A stretch of 64,000 bases of DNA from positions 1 to 64,000 of the forward strand of contig NZ_JAKTTI010000001.1 of assembly GCF_022427965.1 (NCBI RefSeq), read 5' to 3'. This DNA comes from Fredinandcohnia quinoae (GTDB lineage Bacteria > Bacillota > Bacilli > Bacillales > Bacillaceae_L). Position 1 is the first letter of the stretch. Each line of letters starts with the position of its first letter. Of this stretch, positions 27,905 to 36,950 are shown piece after piece. The notes beneath the pieces are model-generated. The model saw only the letters and a program-made list of their open reading frames with translations, did no database searches and had not been told where the DNA came from. The translations under genes and the position numbers were made by a program.

Positions 27905-28483
27905 TTACTTAGAGTTTGCAAATATATGTTTGTTTTTTGCAAAATAATCCCAACCAGAGACAACTGTAAAAATGACAGCAATCCATAGTGCAACCATATC
28001 AAATGGGAAAGAAATAAATTCGAAAGGAAAATTATGTAACAATAATGCTGACACAGCTACGACTTGAGCCCACATCTTAATCTTACCTAACATTTTTGCA
28101 GCTGACACCTCTCCACCTTCTGCTAGAAGGAGACGAAGTCCGGTTACCGCAAATTCTCTACTAATAATAATAATGACCATCCAGGCTGGTGCTAATCCTA
28201 ATTCAACTAATGTAACTAGCGCAGCAGACACAAGAAGTTTATCAGCTAGTGGATCTAGAAATTTCCCAAGATTCGTTACTAAATTATACTTCCTTGCAAT
28301 ATGCCCATCTATCCAATCAGTTGATGATGCAAAAATAAATATAAATGCTCCAACAAGGTCTTTAATTGGAATGGAAATTGTACTTATTGTTACATTGCCC
28401 CATCCAAAAGGAACAAACATCACAATTAGGAACAGTGGTATTAATAATATTCTGGCTACTGTTATTTTGTTTGGTAAATTCAC
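27905..28483 (-). CDS. pgsA: phosphatidylglycerophosphate synthase
   Basis: CDP-diacylglycerol:glycerol-3-phosphate 3-phosphatidyltransferase, the committed step to phosphatidylglycerol. 192 residues, integral membrane, about five to six helices. The CDP-alcohol phosphotransferase motif DG-x2-AR-x8-G-x3-D-x3-D is perfect from Asp59 to Asp81 (DGHIAR ... GKFLDPLAD). It lies between rodZ and cinA, 19 bases from cinA, suggesting co-transcription with it. Confidence 0.97.
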   Translation of the reverse strand: MNLPNKITVARILLIPLFLIVMFVPFGWGNVTISTISIPIKDLVGAFIFIFASSTDWIDGHIARKYNLVTNLGKFLDPLADKLLVSAALVTLVELGLAPAWMVIIIISREFAVTGLRLLLAEGGEVSAAKMLGKIKMWAQVVAVSALLLHNFPFEFISFPFDMVALWIAVIFTVVSGWDYFAKNKHIFANSK

Positions 28484-28543
28484 TTACAATACCTCCAAGA
28501 GAAAAAATCAGTTTCTTCAATAGTGATAATACACTTATAAGGT

Positions 28544-28571
28544 AAAAAAAGCCATCAATATGATGACTTTT
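28544..28571 (-). terminator. terminator of rodZ
   Basis: AAAGTCATC / GATGGCTTT stem with a 5-base loop, then a T run on the minus strand, immediately past the rodZ stop. Confidence 0.85.
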
Positions 28572-28573
28572 TG

Positions 28574-29485
28574 TTATTCGGTTACTGCTGGTGTATAACG
28601 AATCGTAATTTTTTGTGTTACGACTTTGCTTGGGTCAAATGGATATTCAAAAATTTCACCGTTAATTTTCACTTCAAGATCTGATGATCTCCCAATGTTA
28701 AAAATGACCTCAGTTTCATTTGTCAAATCTAATTTTTCCATTTGTCCATCTGCTATTGTTTCATATATAAATTTATGATTCTTTTTGTTCTTTACATCAA
28801 CCCATGCTTGACCATCAACTTTTGCAGTTAGCTCAACCATAAACGCTTCAGCATTTTTTAATTCGTAAGTTGCAGTACTTGAGCCCTTTTCAGTTTGCAC
28901 TAACTCTTGTACAGGTTTTTCTTCAACTGCCTCATCATCTTCTCCTGAAGTATCATCCGTTGTATCATCCGTTTCTCCGGCTACAGCATCATCAACATCT
29001 TCATCCTTCTTGTTATTCGGCGGATCTTCATTTGACTCATCATATTGTGTTTGTTCACTCTCAATTTCCTTCTTTGGTGATTCGGCAACATCATTACCTT
29101 TTTGGAACCACCAAAAAGCGAATAGTCCACCAAGGATGAAAACAATTACTAATATCATCGGAACCATTTCAACTAATTTTGAAGATTTCGTTGAAATTTG
29201 TTTTCTTGTCCGGACCCTTGAAATTTGCTCGGGGATATCTTCATTATATGTACCTGGAATGTCAGTTTTATACTCATCAAAAAGTTGCTCAGCCTCTAAA
29301 CCGACTGCCTCAGCATATTGCTTAATAAATGCACGAACATAAAACTTCCCCGGCATCACATTGTAATTACCCTCTTCGATGCCAATTAAATATCGTTTTT
29401 GTATCTTTGTAAGATTTTGCAAATCATCTAATGTTAGATTTTTTGCTTCCCTTGCCTCTCTCAGTCGATCACCTAGTTCAGTCAC
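28574..29485 (-). CDS. rodZ: RodZ-like cell shape protein (YmfM)
   Basis: Links MreB to the membrane and cell-wall elongation machinery. 303 residues: N-terminal helix-turn-helix domain (LGDRLREAREAKNLTLDDLQ..., about 1-70), a single membrane helix (VPMILVIVFILGGLFAFWWF, about 110-130), a low-complexity acidic Asp/Glu/Thr linker (about 140-190), and a C-terminal DUF4115 beta domain. Two GTG codons are available; the second (29485) is placed 5 bases after AGGTGA, whereas the first lies inside that site. It follows ymfK by 18 bases. Confidence 0.92.
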   Translation of the reverse strand: MTELGDRLREAREAKNLTLDDLQNLTKIQKRYLIGIEEGNYNVMPGKFYVRAFIKQYAEAVGLEAEQLFDEYKTDIPGTYNEDIPEQISRVRTRKQISTKSSKLVEMVPMILVIVFILGGLFAFWWFQKGNDVAESPKKEIESEQTQYDESNEDPPNNKKDEDVDDAVAGETDDTTDDTSGEDDEAVEEKPVQELVQTEKGSSTATYELKNAEAFMVELTAKVDGQAWVDVKNKKNHKFIYETIADGQMEKLDLTNETEVIFNIGRSSDLEVKINGEIFEYPFDPSKVVTQKITIRYTPAVTE

Positions 29486-29503
29486 TATTTTCACCTACCA
29501 ATA

Positions 29504-30295
29504 TTAAAAGTCAAAGCCAGAAAAATCTGAGCTTGCAAACATTTGCTGTTCATCCACTACTTCATATGTAATTTCTTCTTCTGGCTCATTGCGCAGTTCA
29601 ATGATATAATCGAAGTCTTTCAACGTATACTCGGTATTTCTAACAAATATATCAGGATGCTCCACAACCTTTACAGCTGGTAACCTCATGATTTCACGGA
29701 CTAACTGCCAATGCTTCTCGTTTGCACGTTTAGTTGATACAATTCCATCAATAATAAATAGATTGTTTTCATGATATTCATCTTCAATAAGCTCACTTCT
29801 AATTGTCTGTTTTAGAAGGGTAGAAGAGACAAATAACCATTTTTTATTCGCACACACACTAGCAGCAACAATTGACTCTGTTTTACCCACTCTTGGCATC
29901 CCACGAATACCAATTAACTTATGTCCTTCTTGTTTATACAACTCGGCCATGAAATCAACAAGTAATCCTAATTCGTCACGAACAAACATGAACGTTTTTT
30001 TATCATCAGCATCCCTTTGAATGTATCTACCATGACGTACTGCCAACCTATCCCTTAATTTAGGTTCACGAAGCTTAGTTACATTTATCGTGTCCATTGT
30101 ATGTAAAATTGATTCAAGTCTTACTATTTGTTCATTACTGTCACATAATAAAAGCATTCCCCTTCTTCGGTCATCAACGCCATTGATTGTGACGATATTA
30201 ATTGACAACATTCCCAACAATGAAGAAATATCACCAAGAAGACCTGGACGGTTTTTTGATATTTCATATTCAAAGTACCATTCTTTTTTCTCCAT
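29504..30295 (-). CDS. ymfK: YmfK, DUF3388 protein with ACT-like and P-loop parts
   Basis: 263 residues, conserved in Bacilli with no assigned function. The N terminus (about 1-75: YFEYEISKNRPGLLGDISSLLGML...ITINGVDDRRRG) looks like an ACT ligand-binding domain. The rest has a P-loop-like GMPRVGKT (132-139) and LFIIDGIV as a possible Walker B, suggesting a small nucleotide-binding domain. It sits directly upstream of rodZ in the pgsA-cinA neighbourhood, a conserved arrangement. The domain reading is mine from pattern, not from a search. Confidence 0.82.
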   Translation of the reverse strand: MEKKEWYFEYEISKNRPGLLGDISSLLGMLSINIVTINGVDDRRRGMLLLCDSNEQIVRLESILHTMDTINVTKLREPKLRDRLAVRHGRYIQRDADDKKTFMFVRDELGLLVDFMAELYKQEGHKLIGIRGMPRVGKTESIVAASVCANKKWLFVSSTLLKQTIRSELIEDEYHENNLFIIDGIVSTKRANEKHWQLVREIMRLPAVKVVEHPDIFVRNTEYTLKDFDYIIELRNEPEEEITYEVVDEQQMFASSDFSGFDF

Positions 30296-30411
30296 AAAAC
30301 CATCCTTTAACGGTGGATATATTTGACATTATGACTAAAGAATATCAATACTTATTATAAACCAATCGTTATTCATTTTATAGTAATATTATTAGATTTT
30401 CATTCAAAATT

Positions 30412-30436
30412 AAAAAAGAGAGGAAAAATCCTCTCC
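30412..30436 (-). terminator. terminator of ymfJ
   Basis: GAGAGGA / TCCTCTC stem with a 4-base loop, then six T residues on the minus strand, 13 bases past the ymfJ stop. Confidence 0.88.
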
Positions 30437-30448
30437 TACAAAACTTTT

Positions 30449-30694
30449 CTACTCCTGAACAAGTTTAATCATCAAATCTGCAATCGCTTTTTGTTCCTCT
30501 TTTGAAGCAACACTCCAAAGATCAGCTAACACTTTTTCTTGCGCATTTTTAGGTTCAACTTGATTAGCGAGATAATCACCTAATTGATGTGCCATGTCAG
30601 ATATGACATTTTGGTCCATCCCTTCAGATTTTGCTTGCTGTAAACGATCACCTAAAAAATCCTTCCATTGTTCAAAGTTGTCTAATACAGACAT
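30449..30694 (-). CDS. ymfJ: YmfJ, DUF3243 protein
   Basis: 81-residue helical, acidic cytosolic protein of unknown function, conserved in this position across Bacillus. It begins MSVLDNFEQWKDFLGDRLQQA and contains the LGDYLANQVEPKNAQEK motif of the DUF3243 family. AAGGAGGG stands before the ATG. It follows ymfI by 76 bases and ends in a terminator. Confidence 0.88.
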   Translation of the reverse strand: MSVLDNFEQWKDFLGDRLQQAKSEGMDQNVISDMAHQLGDYLANQVEPKNAQEKVLADLWSVASKEEQKAIADLMIKLVQE

Positions 30695-30770
30695 AAGTGA
30701 CCCTCCTTATAAGGTTATTACATTTTATAGTTTGGCATTTGCTATCTAAATTTATGCGCAAGAAAAATTC

Positions 30771-31496
30771 TTAACAATGCCAGCCACCATTCACTGACAA
30801 TACCTGACCAGTTATATACGTAGCCTGGTCCGACAAAATAAATTTTACCGCGTTAGCAACCTCTGACGGTTCACCAATTCTTCCTAGCGGAATATCATCA
30901 CTAATGTATCCAAGATCGTCTTCAGAAAATTCACTAAGCATATTCGTATTAATTGCGCCGGGGGCTACTGCATTTACACGAATCCCACTTGGAGCTACTT
31001 CTTTTGCAAGGGCCTTTACAAATGAATTTTGCCCGCCTTTAACCATCGAATATAAAACTTCACATGAAGCCCCTATTAATCCCCATATGGAAGAGATAAC
31101 GATAATATTGCCACATTTTTTCGATATCATATTTGGCAGTAATGCTTTTGTAAGTAAAAAGGGTGATGTAAGATGTAATGTGATCATTTTTTCAGTCGTA
31201 TTACGATCGAAATCTGTTATTAAACCATATGTACTTTTCCCCGAATTATGGATAATGGCATCGATGGGATGATCGATTTGTTTAAGGACCTTTTCAACTC
31301 CGCTGTCTGTGCTCAAATCCGCTTGAACTAAAAAACTCTCCACATTTTGCTCCGCTAATTCATTCACTAGCTCGAGAGCAGATGATTCATTCTCATTATA
31401 ATGAAGATATAGTGAATAACCTAGAGTTGCGGCCTCCAAAGCGATTGCACGTCCAATTCCACCACTTGCACCAGTTATTAATGCATACTTTTTCAT
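30771..31496 (-). CDS. ymfI: EF-P 5-aminopentanone reductase YmfI (SDR family)
   Basis: NAD(P)H-dependent short-chain dehydrogenase. In B. subtilis YmfI reduces 5-aminopentanone on Lys32 of elongation factor P to 5-aminopentanol, a modification that helps polyproline translation and swarming. 241 residues: cofactor motif TGASGGIG (8-15), HNSGKS (83-88, the NNAG equivalent), catalytic Ser135/136, Tyr149 and Lys153 (YSMVK). It ends in VNGGW typical of FabG-like SDRs, so a FabG-type activity cannot be excluded by sequence alone; context with ymfH and ymfF supports YmfI. Confidence 0.9.
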   Translation of the reverse strand: MKKYALITGASGGIGRAIALEAATLGYSLYLHYNENESSALELVNELAEQNVESFLVQADLSTDSGVEKVLKQIDHPIDAIIHNSGKSTYGLITDFDRNTTEKMITLHLTSPFLLTKALLPNMISKKCGNIIVISSIWGLIGASCEVLYSMVKGGQNSFVKALAKEVAPSGIRVNAVAPGAINTNMLSEFSEDDLGYISDDIPLGRIGEPSEVANAVKFILSDQATYITGQVLSVNGGWHC

Positions 31497-31514
31497 ACAA
31501 ACTCCTCTTCCCTT

Positions 31515-31542
31515 AAAAAAACACCCTTTAAAAAAGGATGCT
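31515..31542 (-). terminator. terminator of ymfFH
   Basis: GCATCCTTT / AAAGGGTGT stem with G-U pairs, then a run of seven T residues on the minus strand, between ymfH and ymfI. Confidence 0.75.
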
Positions 31543-31543
31543 T

Positions 31544-32836
31544 TTACTTAACTCTTTTTGGTAATACTTGACACTCAGTCATACATTCTTCTTTAAAAAA
31601 TTCATTTGTAAGCATTGTAATATCATCAATTGTTAGCGATTCCATGACAGGTACAACATCGAATAAATTCATTTCATTAAAGGCATATCTTGTAAATTGG
31701 TTTGCAATGTATTCAGGAGAGTTGAGTGATCGTAAAAACACTCCAATTTTCTTCTTTTTAACACGATCTAATTGCTCAGCAGTAATTGGAGATTGTTTAC
31801 AATTCAACATAATTTCACGTAAACGCGAAGATAACTCATCGGGTTTCGTAGTATCCCCACCAATTATCGCAAAACCAAATCCGTATTCTTCTGTATAATC
31901 AAATGAAAATGTTTCATCGATTAGTCCCTCATCGTATAATTTCTCATAGTGCTCTGAACTTTTCCCAAATAACCAATCTAGAATAATATTAATGGACAAT
32001 TCATTTTTTAACAAATCATTACCTGATCGCTTTGGATTCTGTGCTTTGACCCCAACTAAACATTTGGAGGATTGAACATTCATTTCAAGAACTTGCTTTT
32101 TCTTATAGACCTCTCTTTGTTCATCAGCAAAATAACGATTAATTTCCGGCTGATCCTGATAATCCTTTTTATCTTGATTTGAATGAATTTGATTTATCAT
32201 TTTTTCAGGATCGACTGGTCCAACAATAAACAACACCATATTACTTGGATGATAAAAGGTTTCATAACACGTATATAATAAATCTTTCGTTATCTTTGAA
32301 ATCGACTCAATTGTGCCTGCAATATCAATTTTTACGGGATGTTCTTTGAACATGTTTTGGATAACACCATAATAAAGCCTCCAATCAGGATTATCATCAT
32401 ACATTGTAATTTCTTGACCAATAATTCCTTTCTCTTTCTCTACCGTTTTTTCGGTAAAATATGGGCTCTGTACAAAATCCATTAATGTTTCTAAGTTTTG
32501 CTCAACGTTTGATGTGCTCGAGAATAAATATGCCGTTCTTGTAAAGGAGGTAAAAGCATTGGCCGATGCACCTTGTTTACTAAAGTCTTGAAATACATCA
32601 CCATCCTCTTTTTCAAATAATTTATGCTCTAGAAAATGGGCAATTCCATCCGGCACCCTTATCATTTCAGTTTCCCCTAATGGTGTAAACTGATTATCAA
32701 TCGATCCATATTTAGTAGTGAACGTAACATACGTTTTGTTAAAACCCTTTTTCGGTAATATGAACACATGTAACCCATTTGAAAGCTTCTCTTGATATAA
32801 GTCTTCCTGAAGCTGATCGAATGTTATTTTTTCCAT
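31544..32836 (-). CDS. ymfH: M16 peptidase-like protein YmfH
   Basis: 430-residue insulinase/M16-family protein. The inverted zinc motif HFLEH (H67, E70, H71) and the downstream EKGIIGQEITM segment with the third ligand are intact, so it is the potentially catalytic partner. It is annotated in databases as associated with EF-P 5-aminopentanol modification together with YmfF. It overlaps ymfF by one base (TAATG), implying coupled translation and a YmfF-YmfH heterodimer, as is common for paired M16 proteins. Confidence 0.9.
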   Translation of the reverse strand: MEKITFDQLQEDLYQEKLSNGLHVFILPKKGFNKTYVTFTTKYGSIDNQFTPLGETEMIRVPDGIAHFLEHKLFEKEDGDVFQDFSKQGASANAFTSFTRTAYLFSSTSNVEQNLETLMDFVQSPYFTEKTVEKEKGIIGQEITMYDDNPDWRLYYGVIQNMFKEHPVKIDIAGTIESISKITKDLLYTCYETFYHPSNMVLFIVGPVDPEKMINQIHSNQDKKDYQDQPEINRYFADEQREVYKKKQVLEMNVQSSKCLVGVKAQNPKRSGNDLLKNELSINIILDWLFGKSSEHYEKLYDEGLIDETFSFDYTEEYGFGFAIIGGDTTKPDELSSRLREIMLNCKQSPITAEQLDRVKKKKIGVFLRSLNSPEYIANQFTRYAFNEMNLFDVVPVMESLTIDDITMLTNEFFKEECMTECQVLPKRVK

Positions 32837-34116
32837 TATTCTGCAGCCTCCATTCCAGTAAGGAAATAAATAGTATCAAGCTCAATCTTCTTACCAACTT
32901 CAATTACTTGTTCTTTCGTTACTTCTTGAATCCCATTCATCCATTCATCAATCGAACGTTTTTTCATTGAAATTACATTATGGTATAAAACTTCGGCTAC
33001 TCCTCGTGAAGTGTCGATCGTTTCAAGTAATTGATTTTTAATAACTGCTTTTGTTTGGGATAAGGTTTCATCAGTGAAATCACCCTGTAACATCGCATCC
33101 ATTTGTTCCTTAATGATAGTGACTGCTTTATCAAAATTTTTAAATTCAATTCCTGACATGACCATTAATAAGCCCTTATGACTTTCAACTCTAGAAGCTG
33201 CATAATAAGCTAAACTCTCTTTTTCACGAACATTAATAAAAAGCTTTGAATGTGAAAACCCACCAAATATTCCATTAAAAACTTGCAAGGCATCATAATC
33301 AGGGTCACTATATGTCGTATTTGTACGATAACCAATATTCAATTTACCTTGCTTAACATCTTCTTTTTCAATAACCTCATTTACATTCGATATCTTTTTA
33401 TCAGTAGATGTTGGTGGTTGTGATTTTATTTGATTTGAAAATTTAAAACAACTTGATACCATTTTTTCAACTTCAGTCGGGTCAATATTCCCAATTATAT
33501 AAAGATCAATTTCATCTTCAGCGATTACTTTATGATAATATTCATATAGGGATTGTGCAGAAATTTTTTCAATATCATCTATTCTCCCGTTTACATGAAG
33601 CTGGTACGGTTCACCTTTACACATTTCTTCCACTAACCGCAAATTTGAATACCTCATTTTATCATCATAAACAGCTTGAATTCTTTGTTTTAAACTACGT
33701 TTTTCTTTTTCTACTGTAGAACTCTTAAATACACCGTTTTCAAGAACAGGTGATAAAATAATATCACTTAATAAGGTAATCGCTTTATTTAATAATGGAG
33801 TTTTATCCTTTAAAAAGAGTTCATTCGCAATTTCTACTCGTATTGTAATGACATGGTACTCACCTTTTTTTGAAAGGTCAACATTCAAACTGGCACCATA
33901 TAAACCATCTAAAAATGTACGTAAAATGGTTGAGGAAGGATAATTCTTTGTCTCGCTTTGCAGAACGTATGGGAGCAAAGCTCTTTGGGTTACAAATTCG
34001 GCTTCCAATGGGGCTTTCATTTTTAAAACTAAAGTGTTTGTTTTATACTTATCGGTAGTTATCGTATGAAGCGTTAATCCATTTATTTGCTGCTCTTTCT
34101 CATCAATCAGCATCAT
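32836..34116 (-). CDS. ymfF: M16 peptidase-like protein YmfF (no zinc motif)
   Basis: 426 residues, the same fold as YmfH, but the HxxEH motif is absent; the corresponding region reads LLPYVLQSETKNYPSS. The conserved C-terminal half with GGFSHSKLFINVREKESLAYYA (read in pieces) retains the substrate-binding R/Y-type motif. This is the usual pattern for M16 heterodimers, where one subunit is catalytic and one binds substrate. GGAGGAG lies 9 bases before the ATG at 34116. First gene of a ymfF-ymfH unit. Confidence 0.88.
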   Translation of the reverse strand: MMLIDEKEQQINGLTLHTITTDKYKTNTLVLKMKAPLEAEFVTQRALLPYVLQSETKNYPSSTILRTFLDGLYGASLNVDLSKKGEYHVITIRVEIANELFLKDKTPLLNKAITLLSDIILSPVLENGVFKSSTVEKEKRSLKQRIQAVYDDKMRYSNLRLVEEMCKGEPYQLHVNGRIDDIEKISAQSLYEYYHKVIAEDEIDLYIIGNIDPTEVEKMVSSCFKFSNQIKSQPPTSTDKKISNVNEVIEKEDVKQGKLNIGYRTNTTYSDPDYDALQVFNGIFGGFSHSKLFINVREKESLAYYAASRVESHKGLLMVMSGIEFKNFDKAVTIIKEQMDAMLQGDFTDETLSQTKAVIKNQLLETIDTSRGVAEVLYHNVISMKKRSIDEWMNGIQEVTKEQVIEVGKKIELDTIYFLTGMEAAE

Positions 34117-34221
34117 TAATATAATCTCCTCCTTAGGCTCATAGTTTATTTTTCAACTAAAACGAAGAAATTAATCTTAAAATCACTATAACCCCAGATT
34201 AGCAAAAAATTCAAGTTATGA

Positions 34222-34254
34222 AGAAAAAGCTAGTTATGTCAAACTAACTAGCCT
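34222..34254 (-). terminator. terminator of the symporter gene
   Basis: GCTAGTTA / TAACTAGC stem with an 8-base loop, then TTTTTC on the minus strand, 11 bases past the stop. Confidence 0.88.
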
Positions 34255-34264
34255 CTAAAATAAG

Positions 34265-35743
34265 TTATGCTGATTTTGTATGTTTTTGCATGGCAGTTCT
34301 AACATATTCTAAAAACTCATTTGCCTTTTGTTCAGGAGCTTTCGTAACGAGACTAACAGTAATAAATAAAATGATTGCAGACACTAATCCCCAAACACCA
34401 GAACCAAGTCCAAATGGTTTAAACTTTGTTATTTCAAGAATGATTACGAGTAATCCTCCAATCGATACACTCGATATAACCCCCGCTGCAGTTCCTCTTC
34501 TCCAGAAGAATGCCCCAATTATTGCTGGAACTGAAACAATTAATCCTGAGGATGCCGCAACAGACAAAACTGCAATTAAATTAAGCTGTAATTGAGCAAA
34601 AGCATATGCAAGAATTGCAATTACAGGAATTATAAATTTTCCAACCTTTAATTGTTTTTCTTCATTTGAACGTTTACCGGTACCACCATAAACATCTCTG
34701 GCAAATAATGAAGACAGTGTTAATAAAATGGAATCAATGGTGGAAATAGCTGCTGCCATAATTGAAACCATCACAATTACACCTAGAACAGGTGGGATTA
34801 AATCTGAAGATAATAAGTTCGGTGTTGCAACATCAGGATTATCAAGTCCTGGAAATAGCATGATCGCCGAATATCCCCACATAACTGAAACAATTGTATA
34901 AATTAATCCGAACACAAGAAAGCCTAATACCATTCTTCGTAAGCTTTTTAATGATGCAGGCATATACATTCGTTGACTTACTTGTGGATTTGAAATACTA
35001 AAGAAAATCCAAGGTATTGTAAGAGATAGGAAGGTAGTAAAACTAAAATAACCATTTCCAGGTACTACTAATGACTTTGGATGTTCAGTACTTAAAGTAC
35101 CAAAAAATTTACCAAAACCACCTAAGCCATTTACAAGTAGTAATACTACAATTGTTGATGAAATAATCATCATTAATGCTTGTAATGAATCAGTCCACAT
35201 AACCGATCTAATCCCTGCAAAATACGTGAAAACAATTGCTAAAATTGTCGCAATGATTGCACCTGTTGTAAACGAAATTTCACCATCTGTCATCCCTTCT
35301 AATAAGTATCCAACCCCTGCTAATTGTACAGCACTGTATGGTATTAAAAATAAGCAGCTAGAAAGTGAGATGATTGTCGCTACCTTTTTATTATCATAGC
35401 GGTCTCCAAGCATTTCTGACGGAGTAACATAACCATATTTTTTTCCAACTAGCCAAAACCGTGGACCAAAAAAAGCAACTAGCGTAACTCCCATAAAATA
35501 GATAATTTCAAAACCAAATGCTCCTACTCCACCACGGTAGGTTAATCCAGCAAGTCCAACCATCATGAATGCACTATACGTTGTCGCACTATAGCTTAAT
35601 GCAGATACGAATCCGTTCATCTTCCGGTTGCCCAGAAAATACCCTGCCATGTTTTTTTGCTGCTCTTCCCTTGATATGTAAGCGATGTATAGGGATATCA
35701 CTATATATATAACAATGCCCCACCATATTAATGATGTACTCAT
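34265..35743 (-). CDS. sodium:solute symporter (SSS family)
   Basis: 492-residue integral membrane transporter of the sodium/solute symporter family, related to PanF-type proteins. About 13 membrane helices; the early motif YFLGNRKMNGFVSALSYSATTYSAFMMVG (residues about 35-63, given in part) and the sodium-site helix SIMAAAISTIDSILLTLSS are present. The substrate cannot be told from sequence. It starts one base after the stop of a 60-residue membrane protein that probably is its partner, and the pair lies just beyond the nup operon, with only a terminator between, so nucleoside-linked use is possible but unproven. Confidence 0.88.
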   Translation of the reverse strand: MSTSLIWWGIVIYIVISLYIAYISREEQQKNMAGYFLGNRKMNGFVSALSYSATTYSAFMMVGLAGLTYRGGVGAFGFEIIYFMGVTLVAFFGPRFWLVGKKYGYVTPSEMLGDRYDNKKVATIISLSSCLFLIPYSAVQLAGVGYLLEGMTDGEISFTTGAIIATILAIVFTYFAGIRSVMWTDSLQALMMIISSTIVVLLLVNGLGGFGKFFGTLSTEHPKSLVVPGNGYFSFTTFLSLTIPWIFFSISNPQVSQRMYMPASLKSLRRMVLGFLVFGLIYTIVSVMWGYSAIMLFPGLDNPDVATPNLLSSDLIPPVLGVIVMVSIMAAAISTIDSILLTLSSLFARDVYGGTGKRSNEEKQLKVGKFIIPVIAILAYAFAQLQLNLIAVLSVAASSGLIVSVPAIIGAFFWRRGTAAGVISSVSIGGLLVIILEITKFKPFGLGSGVWGLVSAIILFITVSLVTKAPEQKANEFLEYVRTAMQKHTKSA

Positions 35744-35744
35744 T

Positions 35745-35927
35745 TTAATCCCTCCAATCTTTAACTAGGATGTAATTAATTCCAATAATTAAGAGGGCTA
35801 ATATGATCCATAATAAGAAGCTACCGTACCAAAATGTAATATTTTTCAAAATGGTAAAAGGAATGATGTATGCTAATAAAATTAAGCAGATACATAGACC
35901 CCCCCATAATAATTCCTTTTTGCTCAT
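35745..35927 (-). CDS. 60-residue two-helix membrane protein paired with the symporter
   Basis: Small protein starting MSKKELLWGG with two hydrophobic helices (about 8-25 and 32-52) and a basic-acidic tail VKDWRD. Its size, layout and position directly upstream of an SSS gene resemble the small partners (DUF997 YhdT or DUF3311 type) of other symporters; I cannot decide which family. The ATG at 35927 follows GAGGAGGAG; an in-frame extension to 35972 runs into the nupQ terminator and is rejected. Its stop overlaps the ribosome-binding site of the symporter. Confidence 0.8.
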   Translation of the reverse strand: MSKKELLWGGLCICLILLAYIIPFTILKNITFWYGSFLLWIILALLIIGINYILVKDWRD

Positions 35928-35945
35928 TAAACTCCTCCTCATTGT

Positions 35946-35978
35946 CAAAAAGAGGAATGACTTCATAGTCATTCCTCG
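35946..35978 (-). terminator. terminator of nupQ
   Basis: Eleven-bp stem GAGGAATGACT / AGTCATTCCTC with a short loop and TTTTTG on the minus strand. Only 18 bases separate it from the start of the small membrane protein gene, leaving no room for an independent promoter in between. Confidence 0.88.
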
Positions 35979-35995
35979 TCTTTATTAATACCCAA

Positions 35996-36949
35996 TTATC
36001 TCTTTCCTGAATCAAAAGGTTCGCCTGCTGCTTTTGGAGCCTGTGATGATTTAGAGAAAACAACCAACGCAAGCAATGTAACAACATACGGGAAAATCTT
36101 AAGGATAATTGGCGGGATTACTGCAAGTTCAGGAATAACTTGTGAAACGTTTGCCACTGTAGTTGCAAACCCGAAAAATAAAGTTGCACCCAATATACCA
36201 AATGGCTTCCATTGACCAAATATTAATGAAGCAAGTGCTAAAAACCCTAATCCAGAAACAGTTCCTGTAAATTCACCAGCATAAGTAACGATTATTAGAG
36301 CCCCACCTAAGCCAGAAAATGCACCAGATAACATAACACCTATATAACGAACTCTTCTGACGTTAACACCGGCAGCCTCTGCGGCCTGTGGATACTCCCC
36401 ACACGCCCTTAAACGCAACCCAAATTTTGTTTTATATAAAACAAAAGCACTGATAATTAAGATTAATAAAATGACCCATGTTGTCCAATATGTTTTAGAA
36501 AAAAACAAGTCTCCTATGATCGGAATTTTCGACAAAAATGGAACATTATCAGAAACAAATCCGGAAGTAATCCGAATATTACCACTACCAGTAATATTCC
36601 TTGCTAAAAATATCGTTAATGCACCAGCAATCATATTAATTGCAGTACCACTAATAATTTGGTCTGCACTTAAATTAATACTTGCAAATGCATGTAATAA
36701 CGAAAATAAAAGGCCAGCTAACGCGGCTACTAATAATCCTACCCATAAAACGAGGGAATGATTCGACCATATATCTTGAAGATAATGAATCGTAAGGGCA
36801 CCTGCGAATGAACCAATAATCATCAACCCATCTAGACCAATATTTACGACACCACTTCTTTCACTAAATAAACCACCTAAAGCTGTAATAAGAAGAGGAA
36901 TCGTAAAGACAATCGCATAAGGAAATATTTGTTCAATAATCGTCCACAT
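35996..36949 (-). CDS. nupQ: nucleoside ABC transporter permease NupQ
   Basis: Second permease of a BmpA-dependent nucleoside (guanosine-type) importer; 317 residues, eight or more membrane helices, branched-chain/ribose-type permease fold with GLFSERSGVVNIGLDGLM near the start and the ABC-contacting EAAGVNVRRVRYIGV loop. The ATG at 36949 lies one base after the nupP stop, with AAAGGGG upstream; a longer reading from 36982 lies inside nupP. Confidence 0.92.
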   Translation of the reverse strand: MWTIIEQIFPYAIVFTIPLLITALGGLFSERSGVVNIGLDGLMIIGSFAGALTIHYLQDIWSNHSLVLWVGLLVAALAGLLFSLLHAFASINLSADQIISGTAINMIAGALTIFLARNITGSGNIRITSGFVSDNVPFLSKIPIIGDLFFSKTYWTTWVILLILIISAFVLYKTKFGLRLRACGEYPQAAEAAGVNVRRVRYIGVMLSGAFSGLGGALIIVTYAGEFTGTVSGLGFLALASLIFGQWKPFGILGATLFFGFATTVANVSQVIPELAVIPPIILKIFPYVVTLLALVVFSKSSQAPKAAGEPFDSGKR

Positions 36950-36950
36950 A

